Positions 1 to 8,215 of a stretch of 64,000 bases of DNA are shown here, in pieces. How positions within the stretch are numbered: the stretch's first letter is position 1; each line of letters starts with the position of its first letter. Source of the DNA: SHLQ01 sp964562985 (GTDB lineage: Bacteria > Actinomycetota > Acidimicrobiia > Acidimicrobiales > SHLQ01). The DNA is taken from NCBI GenBank assembly GCA_964562985.1, contig CAZLWE010000002.1:53807-117806 (forward strand). Direction: 5' to 3'. The position numbers were made by a program, and so were the translations under genes. The notes beneath the pieces are model-generated. The model was not told the origin of the DNA. It ran no database searches and saw only the letters and a list, made by a program, of their open reading frames with translations.

Positions 1-239
1 AGCGAAGCCTCGTCCGTCATGCCAAGAGCCCGACCATCTCCGTGTCGAAGGGTCTTCTTCTGAGCCACAAGGCTCGATAGAAGCGACTGTAGTTCGTCTG
101 CATCAGCGCCGACGCGAGTCGAGATATCGCCGTCGCTTAACGCGTCAAGAGTCTCACGAAGACCACCTTGCAAGAGTGACAATTCACGCTTCGTCACCTC
201 AAGAACGAAGAGCCTTGCATCGGAATGACTAAGTTCCAT
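1..239 (-). CDS. Hypothetical protein, C-terminus beyond the window
   Basis: An uninterrupted minus-strand frame runs from an ATG at 239 to the window edge, giving about 79 residues beginning MELSHSDARLF. The peptide is hydrophilic and probably helical, with no signal peptide, membrane segment or recognised motif. It lies 57 bases after the 297-899 gene on the same strand and looks like a third gene of the toxin locus that starts at 2504. Its position would suit an additional immunity or accessory protein, but nothing in the sequence shows that. The frame is too short for the reading frame alone to be strong evidence. Confidence 0.5.
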   Translation of the reverse strand, partial: MELSHSDARLFVLEVTKRELSLLQGGLRETLDALSDGDISTRVGADADELQSLLSSLVAQKKTLRHGDGRALGMTDEAS

Positions 240-296
240 AGCTCACGCTAACCCAACGACTCGACCCTCCCGGAAAGCAGAACTCAGGCAACCCGT

Positions 297-899
297 TCAA
301 GTACAGCCTGACCGAGAGCCTGCTGCGAATTCCTGCTCGTCATCCCACATCGTCTCGACCGTAGTTGTGAGAAACGAACCGTCTGGCGCAAAGATCGCGG
401 CACGGGCGCCAGGTGACTCTTCCGAGACAATTACGCCATGTTCGATAGCAGCAGGCCTTGCCTTCCAATCTGCCTGACCGAACTGTGCCTCCGCGTTACG
501 TACGGCTCGCTCGAGGTCGACTTGTTCTTGTTCGTGCAGTGGCAGCGACGACCGGATCGAATCAAATTGCTCCCGCAACTCGTGGCGCTCAACGAAAGAC
601 AGCTCAAACCACAACGATCTTGCCTCTGCGACCACCTCGCCCTCGGCGTTGAGCAATAGCGACACAATTGCGGCCTGACCCACCGGCAGGGCTCCGAACA
701 TTAGGGGCTGTCGATTGATATGGCTCCGTGCGAGGTCCACGAACTCTGCCATGCCTTCCGGGGTGATGCGCCTCGTGAGCGCAAACAGGCTCCGAGCGCG
801 AACGACGGCAACCGCAGCTAGCGCCCCGTCCACTAACTCCGCCGACGACTGAACGTCGTACTCGGAATCAGCAGTCATCAAGTCCTCAAGCTTTGTCAT
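297..899 (-). CDS. Hypothetical protein, candidate immunity partner of the upstream toxin-like gene
   Basis: This 200-residue acidic soluble protein (start MTKLEDLMTADSEY) has no signal peptide and no membrane segment. A mostly helical N-terminal half is followed by a C-terminal part rich in E, D and aromatic residues (near FLTTTVETMWDDEQEF). I do not recognise a family. Its ATG lies only 12 bases after the stop of the HEAQH toxin-like gene, so the two are very likely co-transcribed. A small acidic protein placed directly after a polymorphic toxin is the usual arrangement of a cognate immunity protein. That role is inferred from position only. Confidence 0.6.
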   Translation of the reverse strand: MTKLEDLMTADSEYDVQSSAELVDGALAAVAVVRARSLFALTRRITPEGMAEFVDLARSHINRQPLMFGALPVGQAAIVSLLLNAEGEVVAEARSLWFELSFVERHELREQFDSIRSSLPLHEQEQVDLERAVRNAEAQFGQADWKARPAAIEHGVIVSEESPGARAAIFAPDGSFLTTTVETMWDDEQEFAAGSRSGCT

Positions 900-911
900 A
901 TGGATTCACCT

Positions 912-2504
912 CTAGTCAAGAAAGTAGATCGCCCTAAACTCGGCGTCCTTGTTTGCGACAAGTTCTTCGGCGATGTCTGCCCGGCCTGCCTCATGCGCGG
1001 CCTCTATCTCAAGATCGTACGCCCGTTGCTCCATTGCCCACCGAGCATCTGGGTTCTGGGAGTAGTAACCCATGCCTGGGAAGCCGTTGGCGGCATCGTC
1101 AAGCGCATGTTGTGCCTCATGACGAAGGGCGGACATCGAAGCATCTGGATCCAGGATTATTCTCCCGGGCTGACCTTGCGCTGGGCTATACGCAAGTGAC
1201 CCTGGACGATTGGTGACAACGTCAAATCCCTGAGATCGCAGTTCTTCTACCAGTTGAGAAAATTCAGGCGTGCCTCTTCCGGGACCCTGGACTGCTCGCA
1301 TCGGGTCGCCGTTCGATCGCAATACGTCGGTAGTTGCGTTGACAACATTGTCGCCACTTCGGCCGAGAATCCCCGCGTCTTCGAGCCAGCGTTTGGCCCA
1401 TTGGAGTGCTTCGTCCAGGTTGCGGAAGATTAGTCCGTCGGCTGCGGCCTTGATAGCGGGTTTGGCCAACGTTGCGGCTTGTCCGATGCCCGGCAGTAGC
1501 GCAATGGAAGACAGCGCTGCGTCGAGGTACTCGCCTTCAGCCAGGTACCAGGCAGCGTTGATGCCATCGGCTGCGTTGCCGACTACTGGGACCATGCCGA
1601 ACACGTCGAGCGTGAGGTGCCCAATGTCGGAGAACGACCAACCGCCACCGGATTGGCTGATGCCCAGATGGTCTCGGGCGTCCTCCGAAGACTCGGCCAT
1701 CGCGAGGACGATTCGCGCGTATTCGACTTGTTCGTCGGTGTAATAGCCGTGCTCGTTTTCGATCATGGCGTTGAGGTCGTTGGTCGACCAGACACCATCA
1801 GCGTCGGCAGAGCCGATGCCATCACCGCGATCTTGTTTCGCAGTATCCAAGATGTCGCGGATTTGATCGAGTGCGTGCTCGGCGTCTTCGAACGGTGTCC
1901 GTTCGGGCGTGGACCATGCTTCGGCTTCTTGACGCCGGAACGCCGCCCACAGGTCGTCTACTTCTCGTTGACGCTCATCCATTCGCTCTTGGATGTCGCG
2001 GGCCTCACGCAACATGGCGTCGAGAATTGGGTCGTTGTCGCTGCCCGACCAGTTTTCGATCTTGTCGTTGAGTTCGGCGAGGCGTAACCGGTCCAGCGTT
2101 GCCTCGGGATCACGAGACTTCGCGGCTTCGGTGGCGTGATCGAACGACACGCCATCGCGCATCATGTCTTCAGCGGCTTCGATCTCTTCGGGTGTGAGCC
2201 CGGCTTGCCGGAACGCTGCGTTGAGGTCGGCGGGGATGAACGCTCGAACCCGGCCAGTGAGACCTAGCGGCTGGGCGTCGGTGGAGTGTAGGTAGTCCAC
2301 TCGCCATGCAACATCGTCTCGCTCGGTGCGTAGGTCGTTCGCCAGTACGGTTAACGCCGGAATCGGCCCATAGGACGGATTCTGACCTGGCCGATTCAAC
2401 AACGCGTACGCCTCGGTCAGCAGCGGCGACAATGCCACCATCGCTTCGCGCGCATTAGCCGAAGCAACGCCATAGGCGTCGGTGAGCGCCCCTGCGCTAC
2501 TCAT
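912..2504 (-). CDS. Polymorphic-toxin-like protein with C-terminal HExxH zincin motif
   Basis: About 530 residues from the chosen ATG at 2504 (MSSAGALTDAYG); a TTG at 2561 would add 19 residues of poor coding character. Three zones are visible. The N-terminal ~280 residues are helical and charged, like secretion or trafficking domains of WXG/LXG type. A central hydrophobic stretch (FGMVPVVGNAADG to LLPGIGQAATLAK) resembles pre-toxin PT-TG regions. The C-terminal ~130 residues carry ALRHEAQHALDD, an HExxH zinc-metallopeptidase motif, with acidic residues downstream that could supply the third ligand. A metallopeptidase toxin domain after a pre-toxin module is a known polymorphic toxin layout. 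No secretion genes are in the window. Effector activity is inference; the motif is seen directly. Confidence 0.65.
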   Translation of the reverse strand: MSSAGALTDAYGVASANAREAMVALSPLLTEAYALLNRPGQNPSYGPIPALTVLANDLRTERDDVAWRVDYLHSTDAQPLGLTGRVRAFIPADLNAAFRQAGLTPEEIEAAEDMMRDGVSFDHATEAAKSRDPEATLDRLRLAELNDKIENWSGSDNDPILDAMLREARDIQERMDERQREVDDLWAAFRRQEAEAWSTPERTPFEDAEHALDQIRDILDTAKQDRGDGIGSADADGVWSTNDLNAMIENEHGYYTDEQVEYARIVLAMAESSEDARDHLGISQSGGGWSFSDIGHLTLDVFGMVPVVGNAADGINAAWYLAEGEYLDAALSSIALLPGIGQAATLAKPAIKAAADGLIFRNLDEALQWAKRWLEDAGILGRSGDNVVNATTDVLRSNGDPMRAVQGPGRGTPEFSQLVEELRSQGFDVVTNRPGSLAYSPAQGQPGRIILDPDASMSALRHEAQHALDDAANGFPGMGYYSQNPDARWAMEQRAYDLEIEAAHEAGRADIAEELVANKDAEFRAIYFLD

Positions 2505-2665
2505 ATGCATGCGAATTATCGGCATAACATGAAATGTAGTGAAAAGCATTGAACGCGTCAAGCTACGATCTCTAGCCGTCCCTGCCGACGGCCTTGAACA
2601 GTTGGGGACCTGTACCTAACTGTTCTGTTGGTCAACCTGAGGACTCCGGGCACCGATAGAGAGAT
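2505..2665. promoter_or_regulatory. Divergent intergenic region between toxin-like gene and response regulator
   Basis: The 161 bases separate divergently transcribed genes and must hold both promoters. The response regulator ATG at 2666 is preceded by a purine-rich GATAGAGAGA that can act as ribosome binding site. I see no clear -10/-35 pair or operator. Confidence 0.4.
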
Positions 2666-3370
2666 ATGCAGGAACATGTTCTTGTTGTTGAGGACGCACC
2701 GGAGTTCCAACACATTCACCGCGAATCCCTATCGAAGGCGGGCTATCGAGTTTCGGTAGCTGGCGATGGCGCGCGGGCGCTGGAGATCGCGCGGTCCACC
2801 GAGCCGGTCGTAATCATCTTGGATCTAGTCCTGCCCGATGTGGACGGCATGGAACTGTGCGCGGAGTTCCGCAAGTTCACCGATGCCTACATCATCATGG
2901 TGACGAGCCGAAGCGACGAGGTCGACAAGCTCGTCGGGCTGGCCGCTGGAGCCGATGACTACATCACCAAGCCATTCAGCAACCGTGAACTCGTGGCGAG
3001 GGTAGGCGTCCTACTTCGTCGGCCCCGGACGCTTGGCGAGGACGAATCGACCGCTCGTGACTTCGGTGATCTCGTCATCGATGCCGCGGCCCGAGAGGTC
3101 ACGCTCGACGGCGAGACCCTCTCGTTGACCAAGATCGAGTTCGACATTCTCGACGCGCTCACGATCGACCCCAACGTGGTGCGATCGCGCGACTCACTGC
3201 TGGAACACGTATGGGGCCCGAACTGGGTTGGCGACACTCACGTGATCGACGTACACCTGGCGAATCTGCGCAAGAAAATCGACGCCAACGGCGTCAAGCA
3301 CATCAAGACCATCCGAGGTGTCGGCTATCGGTTCGCTGGCAGCAGCGCTACGGCGCAAACGGCAGCGTAA
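2666..3370 (+). CDS. OmpR/PhoB-family response regulator
   Basis: This 234-residue two-domain regulator has a receiver domain (about 1-120) with acidic pocket E9/D10, phosphoacceptor D53 in ILDLVLPD, T80 in MVTSR and K102 in YITKPF. A C-terminal winged-helix domain (about 130-225) follows, with the LTKIEFDILDAL and VDVHLANLRKK-like pattern and the typical end TIRGVGYRF. Length and order are standard. Its 3' end overlaps by 23 bases the convergent kinase-like gene ending at 3348, and that strand carries the H-NOX/hybrid kinase operon. It is the obvious candidate output of that operon, although genetic linkage is the only evidence. Target promoters are unknown. Confidence 0.93.
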   Translation: MQEHVLVVEDAPEFQHIHRESLSKAGYRVSVAGDGARALEIARSTEPVVIILDLVLPDVDGMELCAEFRKFTDAYIIMVTSRSDEVDKLVGLAAGADDYITKPFSNRELVARVGVLLRRPRTLGEDESTARDFGDLVIDAAAREVTLDGETLSLTKIEFDILDALTIDPNVVRSRDSLLEHVWGPNWVGDTHVIDVHLANLRKKIDANGVKHIKTIRGVGYRFAGSSATAQTAA

Positions 3371-4232
3371 CGGTCACCGTCGTCGACTCGCCGGGTGCCG
3401 ACTCGATGCCCAATGCGGCGTTCGTGTGGGTCGCGAGACGTTTGATAAGCGAGTAACCAATACCCCGAGCTTGGGAGTTCGACCAATCGTGGAACGTCGG
3501 GTCGAGCAGCGGTCCCACGTCGTCGATCCCGGGGCCGGCATCGACCACCGAGAACACCACACCGTCGTCTGCGTCGTCGGCAGCGATCTTCAAGAGGCCT
3601 GGCTGACCGTGCTTGATCGCATTGCCGATCAGCTCATCGAGGATCGTATCGAGGTCCGATCGGTGCCCGAGCGCAGAGTCGTCGCCAGCGCATCGGTACT
3701 CGCTAGCGAGCAATAGGCCCGCCCGCAGCGCACGGTGCTTCCATCGCTCGCCCGCGCGCGTTAGGACGTCCATGACGTCGATCGCGCCAACCTCGGTCGA
3801 GTGCGGTTCCTCCAGCTCAAGAAACAAGAGCAGTCGGGTCATGATGACTTCGAGGTCGCGCGCCGAGGCCAAACCATCTTCGAGCCAAGCGCGCATCTGT
3901 TCAGACTTTGCGTTGGCACCAGCCGTCTCCATCACCCCGAGCACGCCGTTAAGCGGTGAGCGGGTCTCTCGCGAGAGGAGGCGAAGGAATTCGGCGCGCT
4001 CAGCGGCCGATAGTGCTGCCTTCGTCCGTTCCTGCTCGAGTTCTTCGGTGCGTTGCGCGACGCGATCGTCGAGTTCTTGGTTGACAAGGAACAGCCGGCG
4101 CATGCCGTCCTCGGCGATGCGTTCGGCTTCTTCGCGCGCCGAGCGCTCACGTGCTACCCGTCGCTCCAGGCGCGCGACCCTTTTCTCAAGGTCGGCCCGC
4201 TCTAGGTCGGACAGTTCCAGCTCAGGCGACAT
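3348..4232 (-). CDS. Histidine-kinase-like protein lacking the phosphoacceptor histidine
   Basis: The 294 residues start with a highly charged coiled coil (about 5-80), followed by a dimerisation-helix region and a HATPase_c domain. Where an H-box should read SHE-R-PL, this protein reads SRETRSPLNG, with Arg88 in place of His. The ATP-binding side looks intact: N-box DELIGNAIKHG near 204, G1-box DAGPGID near 231 and a GIGYSLIKRLA glycine box. It has no receiver domain and no membrane segment, so it is cytoplasmic. It overlaps the end of the H-NOX gene by 11 bases, so the two are translationally coupled. It may be a pseudokinase that modulates the upstream hybrid kinase or acts as an ATP-dependent phosphatase on a receiver. 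A kinase using another acceptor residue is less likely. Confidence 0.85.
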   Translation of the reverse strand: MSPELELSDLERADLEKRVARLERRVARERSAREEAERIAEDGMRRLFLVNQELDDRVAQRTEELEQERTKAALSAAERAEFLRLLSRETRSPLNGVLGVMETAGANAKSEQMRAWLEDGLASARDLEVIMTRLLLFLELEEPHSTEVGAIDVMDVLTRAGERWKHRALRAGLLLASEYRCAGDDSALGHRSDLDTILDELIGNAIKHGQPGLLKIAADDADDGVVFSVVDAGPGIDDVGPLLDPTFHDWSNSQARGIGYSLIKRLATHTNAALGIESAPGESTTVTVTLPFAP

Positions 4233-4773
4233 CGCGTTGCGCTACGACCTCGCGCCGGACGGCGATCACTGATTCAGTGCCTTCACCGCTGAGCACCTCG
4301 ATCGTCACTGGCTCGTTGTAGTGGTCACCCGCACCGAGGATGAGCCCTTCGGCCAGTGGGGACAGTCCCCGTTCGGACCGGTAGGTCAGGTGTAGTTCGT
4401 CGTCGCTGATTCGCTCGGGGATCACGTCTGGTGGCTTGGCGTTCGGATCGAGCTTCTTGACTTCCACATGGATGATGCTGTGGATCGATTCCAGGAACGC
4501 GAGCACATCGAGGTCGGGGTCGAGGAAGTCCGACATCGACGCGACGAGATGCGGCAGGGCCTGTCGTCCGACGAGGCGTTGCACGTCGGCCGGGTCGTGG
4601 CCGGTCTTGCTAGCCGCAACCGACACCAGGGCGAGGAGGTCTTCGTCCGGATAGGTCCCGAGGGCGGTGTAGCCACCGTTGAGGCCGGCGTCGTCGAGCA
4701 GGTCGTCCCAGGCGTCCTCACCAAGTAGCTCAGTGACGGCCTTCTCGGTGACGTTAAAGATGATGCCTTTCAT
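4222..4773 (-). CDS. H-NOX (HNOB) heme nitric oxide/oxygen sensor protein
   Basis: This stand-alone 183-residue H-NOX domain starts with the hallmark MKGIIFNV followed by GEDAWDDLL. The proximal heme ligand is the second His of the HSIIHVEVKKL segment, and the heme-propionate clamp YxSxR is present as YRSER, followed by GLSPLAEGLILGA. I placed the start at the ATG of MKGIIF because it matches the family N-terminus and overlaps the stop of the upstream hybrid kinase (ATGA). In the known family the protein binds NO through ferrous heme and controls a partner kinase or cyclase. Here it sits between a hybrid kinase and a degenerate kinase, so a kinase partner is likely. Whether it binds O2 as well cannot be read from the sequence. 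Confidence 0.93.
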   Translation of the reverse strand: MKGIIFNVTEKAVTELLGEDAWDDLLDDAGLNGGYTALGTYPDEDLLALVSVAASKTGHDPADVQRLVGRQALPHLVASMSDFLDPDLDVLAFLESIHSIIHVEVKKLDPNAKPPDVIPERISDDELHLTYRSERGLSPLAEGLILGAGDHYNEPVTIEVLSGEGTESVIAVRREVVAQRDVA

Positions 4774-6251
4774 GCGGCCATCCCCGTTTCTAGTCGTTGT
4801 TGTAGTTGGGCTTCCACGTGAGAAATCTCCCCTACCAAGCGAGCCCGAAGGGCATCGCTTGGATGATCTGTCTTTTCGTATTCGGCGCACAGGCGGGCAA
4901 GCCGCTCGGCGCCGATCAGGGCGCTCGTCGACTTGAGGGTGTGTGCGGCCCGGCGCGCCTCTTCACCGGTGTCAGCCTCATTACCCACGAGGAGTTCGGT
5001 ACGGGATCCCAACTCGGCAAGGTAGGTCTCGATCACGACCCGCACCGTGTCGGCGTCGCCGAGATCCTCAACCAGGGCTTCGATGGCCTCGTGCATCGTG
5101 TCGGTGCTGTCGGCCTGACGTTGCGTGGCGTCGAAGCTTTGATCGGTGGTGTCGTCGTGACCTAACCAACGCGTCATCATGGCGCGCATGTCGTCGAGGC
5201 TGACCGGTTTCCCAAGGTGGTCGTTCATACCGGCATCGAGGCATGCGAGACGATCTCCTGCCAATACGTTGGCGGTCATAGCGATGATCGGAACGTCGGG
5301 TGGCACGAGCTCTTGCGCACGAATCTCTTGGGTGGTCTCGATACCGTTTGCGCCCGGCAGGTTCCAGTCCATCAAGATCAGGTCGACAGATTCGGATGTG
5401 AGGAATTCGAGCGCTCGCTCGCCGCTGTCGACGGCCACAGCACCGAGGCCGAGTAGCTCGAGTTGTTTGAGCGCGAGGGTGCGGTTGATCTCGGAGTCTT
5501 CTACGACGAGCACCGTTCCCGACGCGGTACCGGTTGGGGCGATTCGTTCGACGTCTTTGCTTTCGGCTGCTGCACATGGAATCGAGAAAACAAAAGTGCT
5601 ACCCACACCGACCGTGCTATCGGCCGAGATCGTGCCGTCCATCGCATCGGCGATCCGCCGCACAATGGCCAAACCAAGGCCGGTCCCTTGCACACCTGCG
5701 TTTCCGACCCGAACAAACGGTTCGAAGATGACCTCCAGGTCATCGGGCTCGATGCCGACACCGCTGTCTCGCACCTGCACCGAGAGGTTCGTGGCGTCGG
5801 AGGCCAAGGTGACCTGAACCGAGCCGATCTGGGTATAGCGGATGGCGTTGCTGATGAGGTTGTGGACGACCTGGCCGAAACGGACGGAGTCGCCCATGAC
5901 CCGCAAGGGCACATCGGAGGAGAAGTCGACCAGCAAGCGAAGACCCGCTTCCTTGGCATCGGGACGCAGTCGATCGGCGATGGAGGTCACCAAGGTGCGC
6001 GGAGCGAAAGGTTCGTTTTCGAGGCTCGGGGTGGTGGAACTGAACTCGCCGTAGGTGATGACATCATCCACGAGCACTCGCATCGAGGCGGCCTCGTCGT
6101 ACAGGGTTTGTGCGATCCGGTGGTTGGCATCGTCGAGGTCGCTGTTGAGCAAGAGTTCGGACAGCCCGAGAAAGGCGTGCAGCGGCCCGCGCAGTTCGTG
6201 GCTGACCGCAGCCATGAACCGTTCATCGCTTGATGTGGATCGCTTCGTCAT
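4770..6251 (-). CDS. Soluble hybrid histidine kinase (HisKA-HATPase-REC-HPt)
   Basis: This 493-residue cytoplasmic phosphorelay protein carries, in order, an H-box FMAAVSHELRGPLH very close to the N-terminus (His near 18), a HATPase_c domain with HNLISNAIRYT, DSGVGIEPDD and GTGLGLAIVRRI, a receiver domain with LVVEDSEINRT, phosphoacceptor Asp in LILMDWNLPG and Lys in GKPVS, and a C-terminal HPt domain with RAAHTLKSTSALIG. There is no N-terminal sensory domain, so the input must come from a partner. The H-NOX gene, whose ATG overlaps this stop, is the natural one. The chosen ATG at 6251 overlaps the flippase stop (ATGA); longer upstream frames run back into the flippase gene. Phosphotransfer would run His to Asp to HPt and then to a receiver such as the 2666-3370 regulator. 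Confidence 0.92.
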   Translation of the reverse strand: MTKRSTSSDERFMAAVSHELRGPLHAFLGLSELLLNSDLDDANHRIAQTLYDEAASMRVLVDDVITYGEFSSTTPSLENEPFAPRTLVTSIADRLRPDAKEAGLRLLVDFSSDVPLRVMGDSVRFGQVVHNLISNAIRYTQIGSVQVTLASDATNLSVQVRDSGVGIEPDDLEVIFEPFVRVGNAGVQGTGLGLAIVRRIADAMDGTISADSTVGVGSTFVFSIPCAAAESKDVERIAPTGTASGTVLVVEDSEINRTLALKQLELLGLGAVAVDSGERALEFLTSESVDLILMDWNLPGANGIETTQEIRAQELVPPDVPIIAMTANVLAGDRLACLDAGMNDHLGKPVSLDDMRAMMTRWLGHDDTTDQSFDATQRQADSTDTMHEAIEALVEDLGDADTVRVVIETYLAELGSRTELLVGNEADTGEEARRAAHTLKSTSALIGAERLARLCAEYEKTDHPSDALRARLVGEISHVEAQLQQRLETGMAA

Positions 6252-7549
6252 CGTCGGGAACCTCCAGTGACCAATCGGCGGCCACCGCCATTTCGTTGAG
6301 TAGCACGATTGCCAACCACGACGACGCCCCATGTGGTGAGTACGAGCAACCCGACCACCACCGTGCGTGCGACGACGAAGGACTCAAGCGATGCCGACCT
6401 CGTGGCGAGGACCACCCCGAGGACGACCACTCCTCCAAGGAGCAGAGTTGCCGGTCGGGCGTCGCCATCGACCGACGACACCATTGCGGCCCCGGCGACT
6501 ACGGCGATCAGCCCCGTTCCCAAGGCATACGGGCCGACGAGGTAGGCCAGGTCGGCGAACTCGGTGCCGTAGGTGATCCCAACCCAGACATCGGCGGTCA
6601 ACCAGGCGCCGGTCACGAGGATGGCGACTAAGACGAGATTTCCGGCGGTGAATATGCGTCGACGGAGCACTGGTGTCAGTGGCGCGTCTTCGGCGGTCAC
6701 GAACGGAAGGACCGCTTGTTGGATGGTCCACGACCCGAAGAACACGATCCGCCCGGCCAGCGTGAGTGCAGCGAACCCTCCGGCGGTCGCCGGATCGAAG
6801 GCAGCTTTGGCAATGATGAGATCGAGATTCGTCAGCGCGGTGACAGCGATGAGACCAGCACCGACGGAACGAAGCGGCGGGTGCCCGGCGGGTGAGGACA
6901 GGTCACACCACGACCAGCGGCCGAGATGCGGTCGGCAAACGACGTAGCTGGCAAGAAAGCCGATGTTGAGCGCGATCGTCAACCCGAGAAGCCCCTTGAA
7001 GAGGACGACGACCACCGCCGTGGCCGCAGCGCGAGCAATGCCTTCCGCTAGCAGAGCGGTGGTGAGCTTTGCGAAAGCCATTTCGCCGTGGAGCCGGCCC
7101 CGCTCGACGGCGAGTTGAAGGTGCACGGGAAGACCGAACGCCATGACGAGAAGCGCCCAGGGGCTCTCGATGTTCAGCGCGCCGGCGAGTTGTGGTGCAG
7201 CCAGACCGAGCAACAGCGCACCACCCAAGCCGATCCGGTTGGTGAGCAATCGCATTGCTGCTACGTCGCTCGCAGAATCTCGAGCCGGGTTCAACACCGC
7301 TACCGAGGTCGTGAGTTGCAGTACGCAGGCCAGCACGCCAATGACGAGCAGCAGGGTCACCATGAGCGAGATATCGCCGAAGGTTTCAGGCGATAGCACC
7401 GACGCGAGCCAGATGTTGATGCCAAAGTTCACTGCATTGACGACCATCATCGCCGCCACCAATGTTGCGCTTCCGCCACCGAGCTTCTTGAGCGACGAGG
7501 TCCGGTCGTTGGTGACTTGCGTGGCTGCCTTTCTTCTCATAGCGATCAT
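6248..7549 (-). CDS. Polysaccharide flippase-like membrane protein (MOP/Wzx superfamily)
   Basis: About 433 residues with roughly 12 hydrophobic helices, beginning near SATLVAAMMVVNAVNFGINIWLAS and with the LSPETFGDISLMVTL pattern typical of oligosaccharide/polysaccharide flippases. A long basic N-terminal extension in the open frame is low-quality sequence. The ATG at 7549 overlaps the STAS stop (ATGA), so I chose it. The protein presumably moves lipid-linked sugar units across the membrane. Its operon partners are a glycosyltransferase and two STAS proteins upstream and the phosphorelay/H-NOX genes downstream. Substrate unknown. Confidence 0.85.
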   Translation of the reverse strand: MIAMRRKAATQVTNDRTSSLKKLGGGSATLVAAMMVVNAVNFGINIWLASVLSPETFGDISLMVTLLLVIGVLACVLQLTTSVAVLNPARDSASDVAAMRLLTNRIGLGGALLLGLAAPQLAGALNIESPWALLVMAFGLPVHLQLAVERGRLHGEMAFAKLTTALLAEGIARAAATAVVVVLFKGLLGLTIALNIGFLASYVVCRPHLGRWSWCDLSSPAGHPPLRSVGAGLIAVTALTNLDLIIAKAAFDPATAGGFAALTLAGRIVFFGSWTIQQAVLPFVTAEDAPLTPVLRRRIFTAGNLVLVAILVTGAWLTADVWVGITYGTEFADLAYLVGPYALGTGLIAVVAGAAMVSSVDGDARPATLLLGGVVVLGVVLATRSASLESFVVARTVVVGLLVLTTWGVVVVGNRATQRNGGGRRLVTGGSRR

Positions 7550-7830
7550 GGCCGCATCGTCCCGACGATTCCTACAGTGCTCAGCAGATGCTGGGCTTGA
7601 CTGTTTGGATCCACGACGACCTTCACGTCGCCGTATCGAGCGCGAGCCAGTGTTCGTGCTTTGACGAGCACGTTCACCACGCCGAGGTGCGCCGAGGCAA
7701 CGTCGACGAAGCGAACCTCTACTTGCGGTCGGGGCTTGTCGAGCAGTTCGGTGAGGGCGACCTCGATCTCGTCCAGGCGGCCGGGACCAATGTCTCCGGT
7801 GAGGGTCAGCGTGTCGTGTGCGGAGCTCAT
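7546..7830 (-). CDS. STAS-domain protein (anti-sigma antagonist-like), second copy
   Basis: This 94-residue single STAS domain shows alternating strands and helices (LTLTGDI, VEVRFVDVASAHLGVVNVLVKA, VKVVVDPNS). The position corresponding to the phosphorylatable Ser/Thr of SpoIIAA-type proteins lies in DVASAHLG, where a Ser is available. It overlaps its neighbours on both sides by ATGA, so it is translated with the first STAS gene and the flippase. STAS proteins act as phospho-switches that bind anti-sigma kinases or regulate transport and polysaccharide export. The exact partner is unknown. Confidence 0.85.
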   Translation of the reverse strand: MSSAHDTLTLTGDIGPGRLDEIEVALTELLDKPRPQVEVRFVDVASAHLGVVNVLVKARTLARARYGDVKVVVDPNSQAQHLLSTVGIVGTMRP

Positions 7831-8174
7831 TGGGCACCTCCGGTGAATACCGGAATCAATGAGTCGAAGCCCGTGAGTTCGAGCGTGGCGCGAAGTTCGT
7901 CGCTGGGTAGCGCGATGACAAGGTCACCGTCGCGGCCGAGCGCCGTGAGCCGGGCATCGACCAACGACTGAAGCGAGGACATGTCAGCGAAAGCAACGTT
8001 CGAGCCGTCGATCAAAAGCGTGGTCCCTGCTTCGCTGAACATGGCCTGCACGTCGAGATCTGCGTGAACGTCGAACCGCTGCGGCAACTCGATCGTGCGG
8101 GCGACGCGAGTCTGGTGCAGGGCGACCGGTGGTGCAGTGGCGCTGAAGTGTTGTTGGTTGGAGGAGAGGTTCAT
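7827..8174 (-). CDS. STAS-domain protein (anti-sigma antagonist-like), first copy
   Basis: The 115 residues form a STAS fold with the signature LLIDGSNVAFADMSSLQSLVDA, where the D-S-S segment (DMSS) matches the phospho-Ser position of SpoIIAA/RsbV-type antagonists. About 20 leading residues rich in Q, A and T form an unstructured tail. It starts 41 bases after the glycosyltransferase stop and overlaps the second STAS gene by ATGA. Two tandem STAS proteins of different sequence suggest non-redundant switches within one module. No anti-sigma kinase lies next to them, so the partner could be encoded elsewhere. Confidence 0.85.
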   Translation of the reverse strand: MNLSSNQQHFSATAPPVALHQTRVARTIELPQRFDVHADLDVQAMFSEAGTTLLIDGSNVAFADMSSLQSLVDARLTALGRDGDLVIALPSDELRATLELTGFDSLIPVFTGGAQ

Positions 8175-8215
8175 GGCTGGGGTCTTTCTGATCGGTGGGT
8201 CTTGGAAACGAGTGG

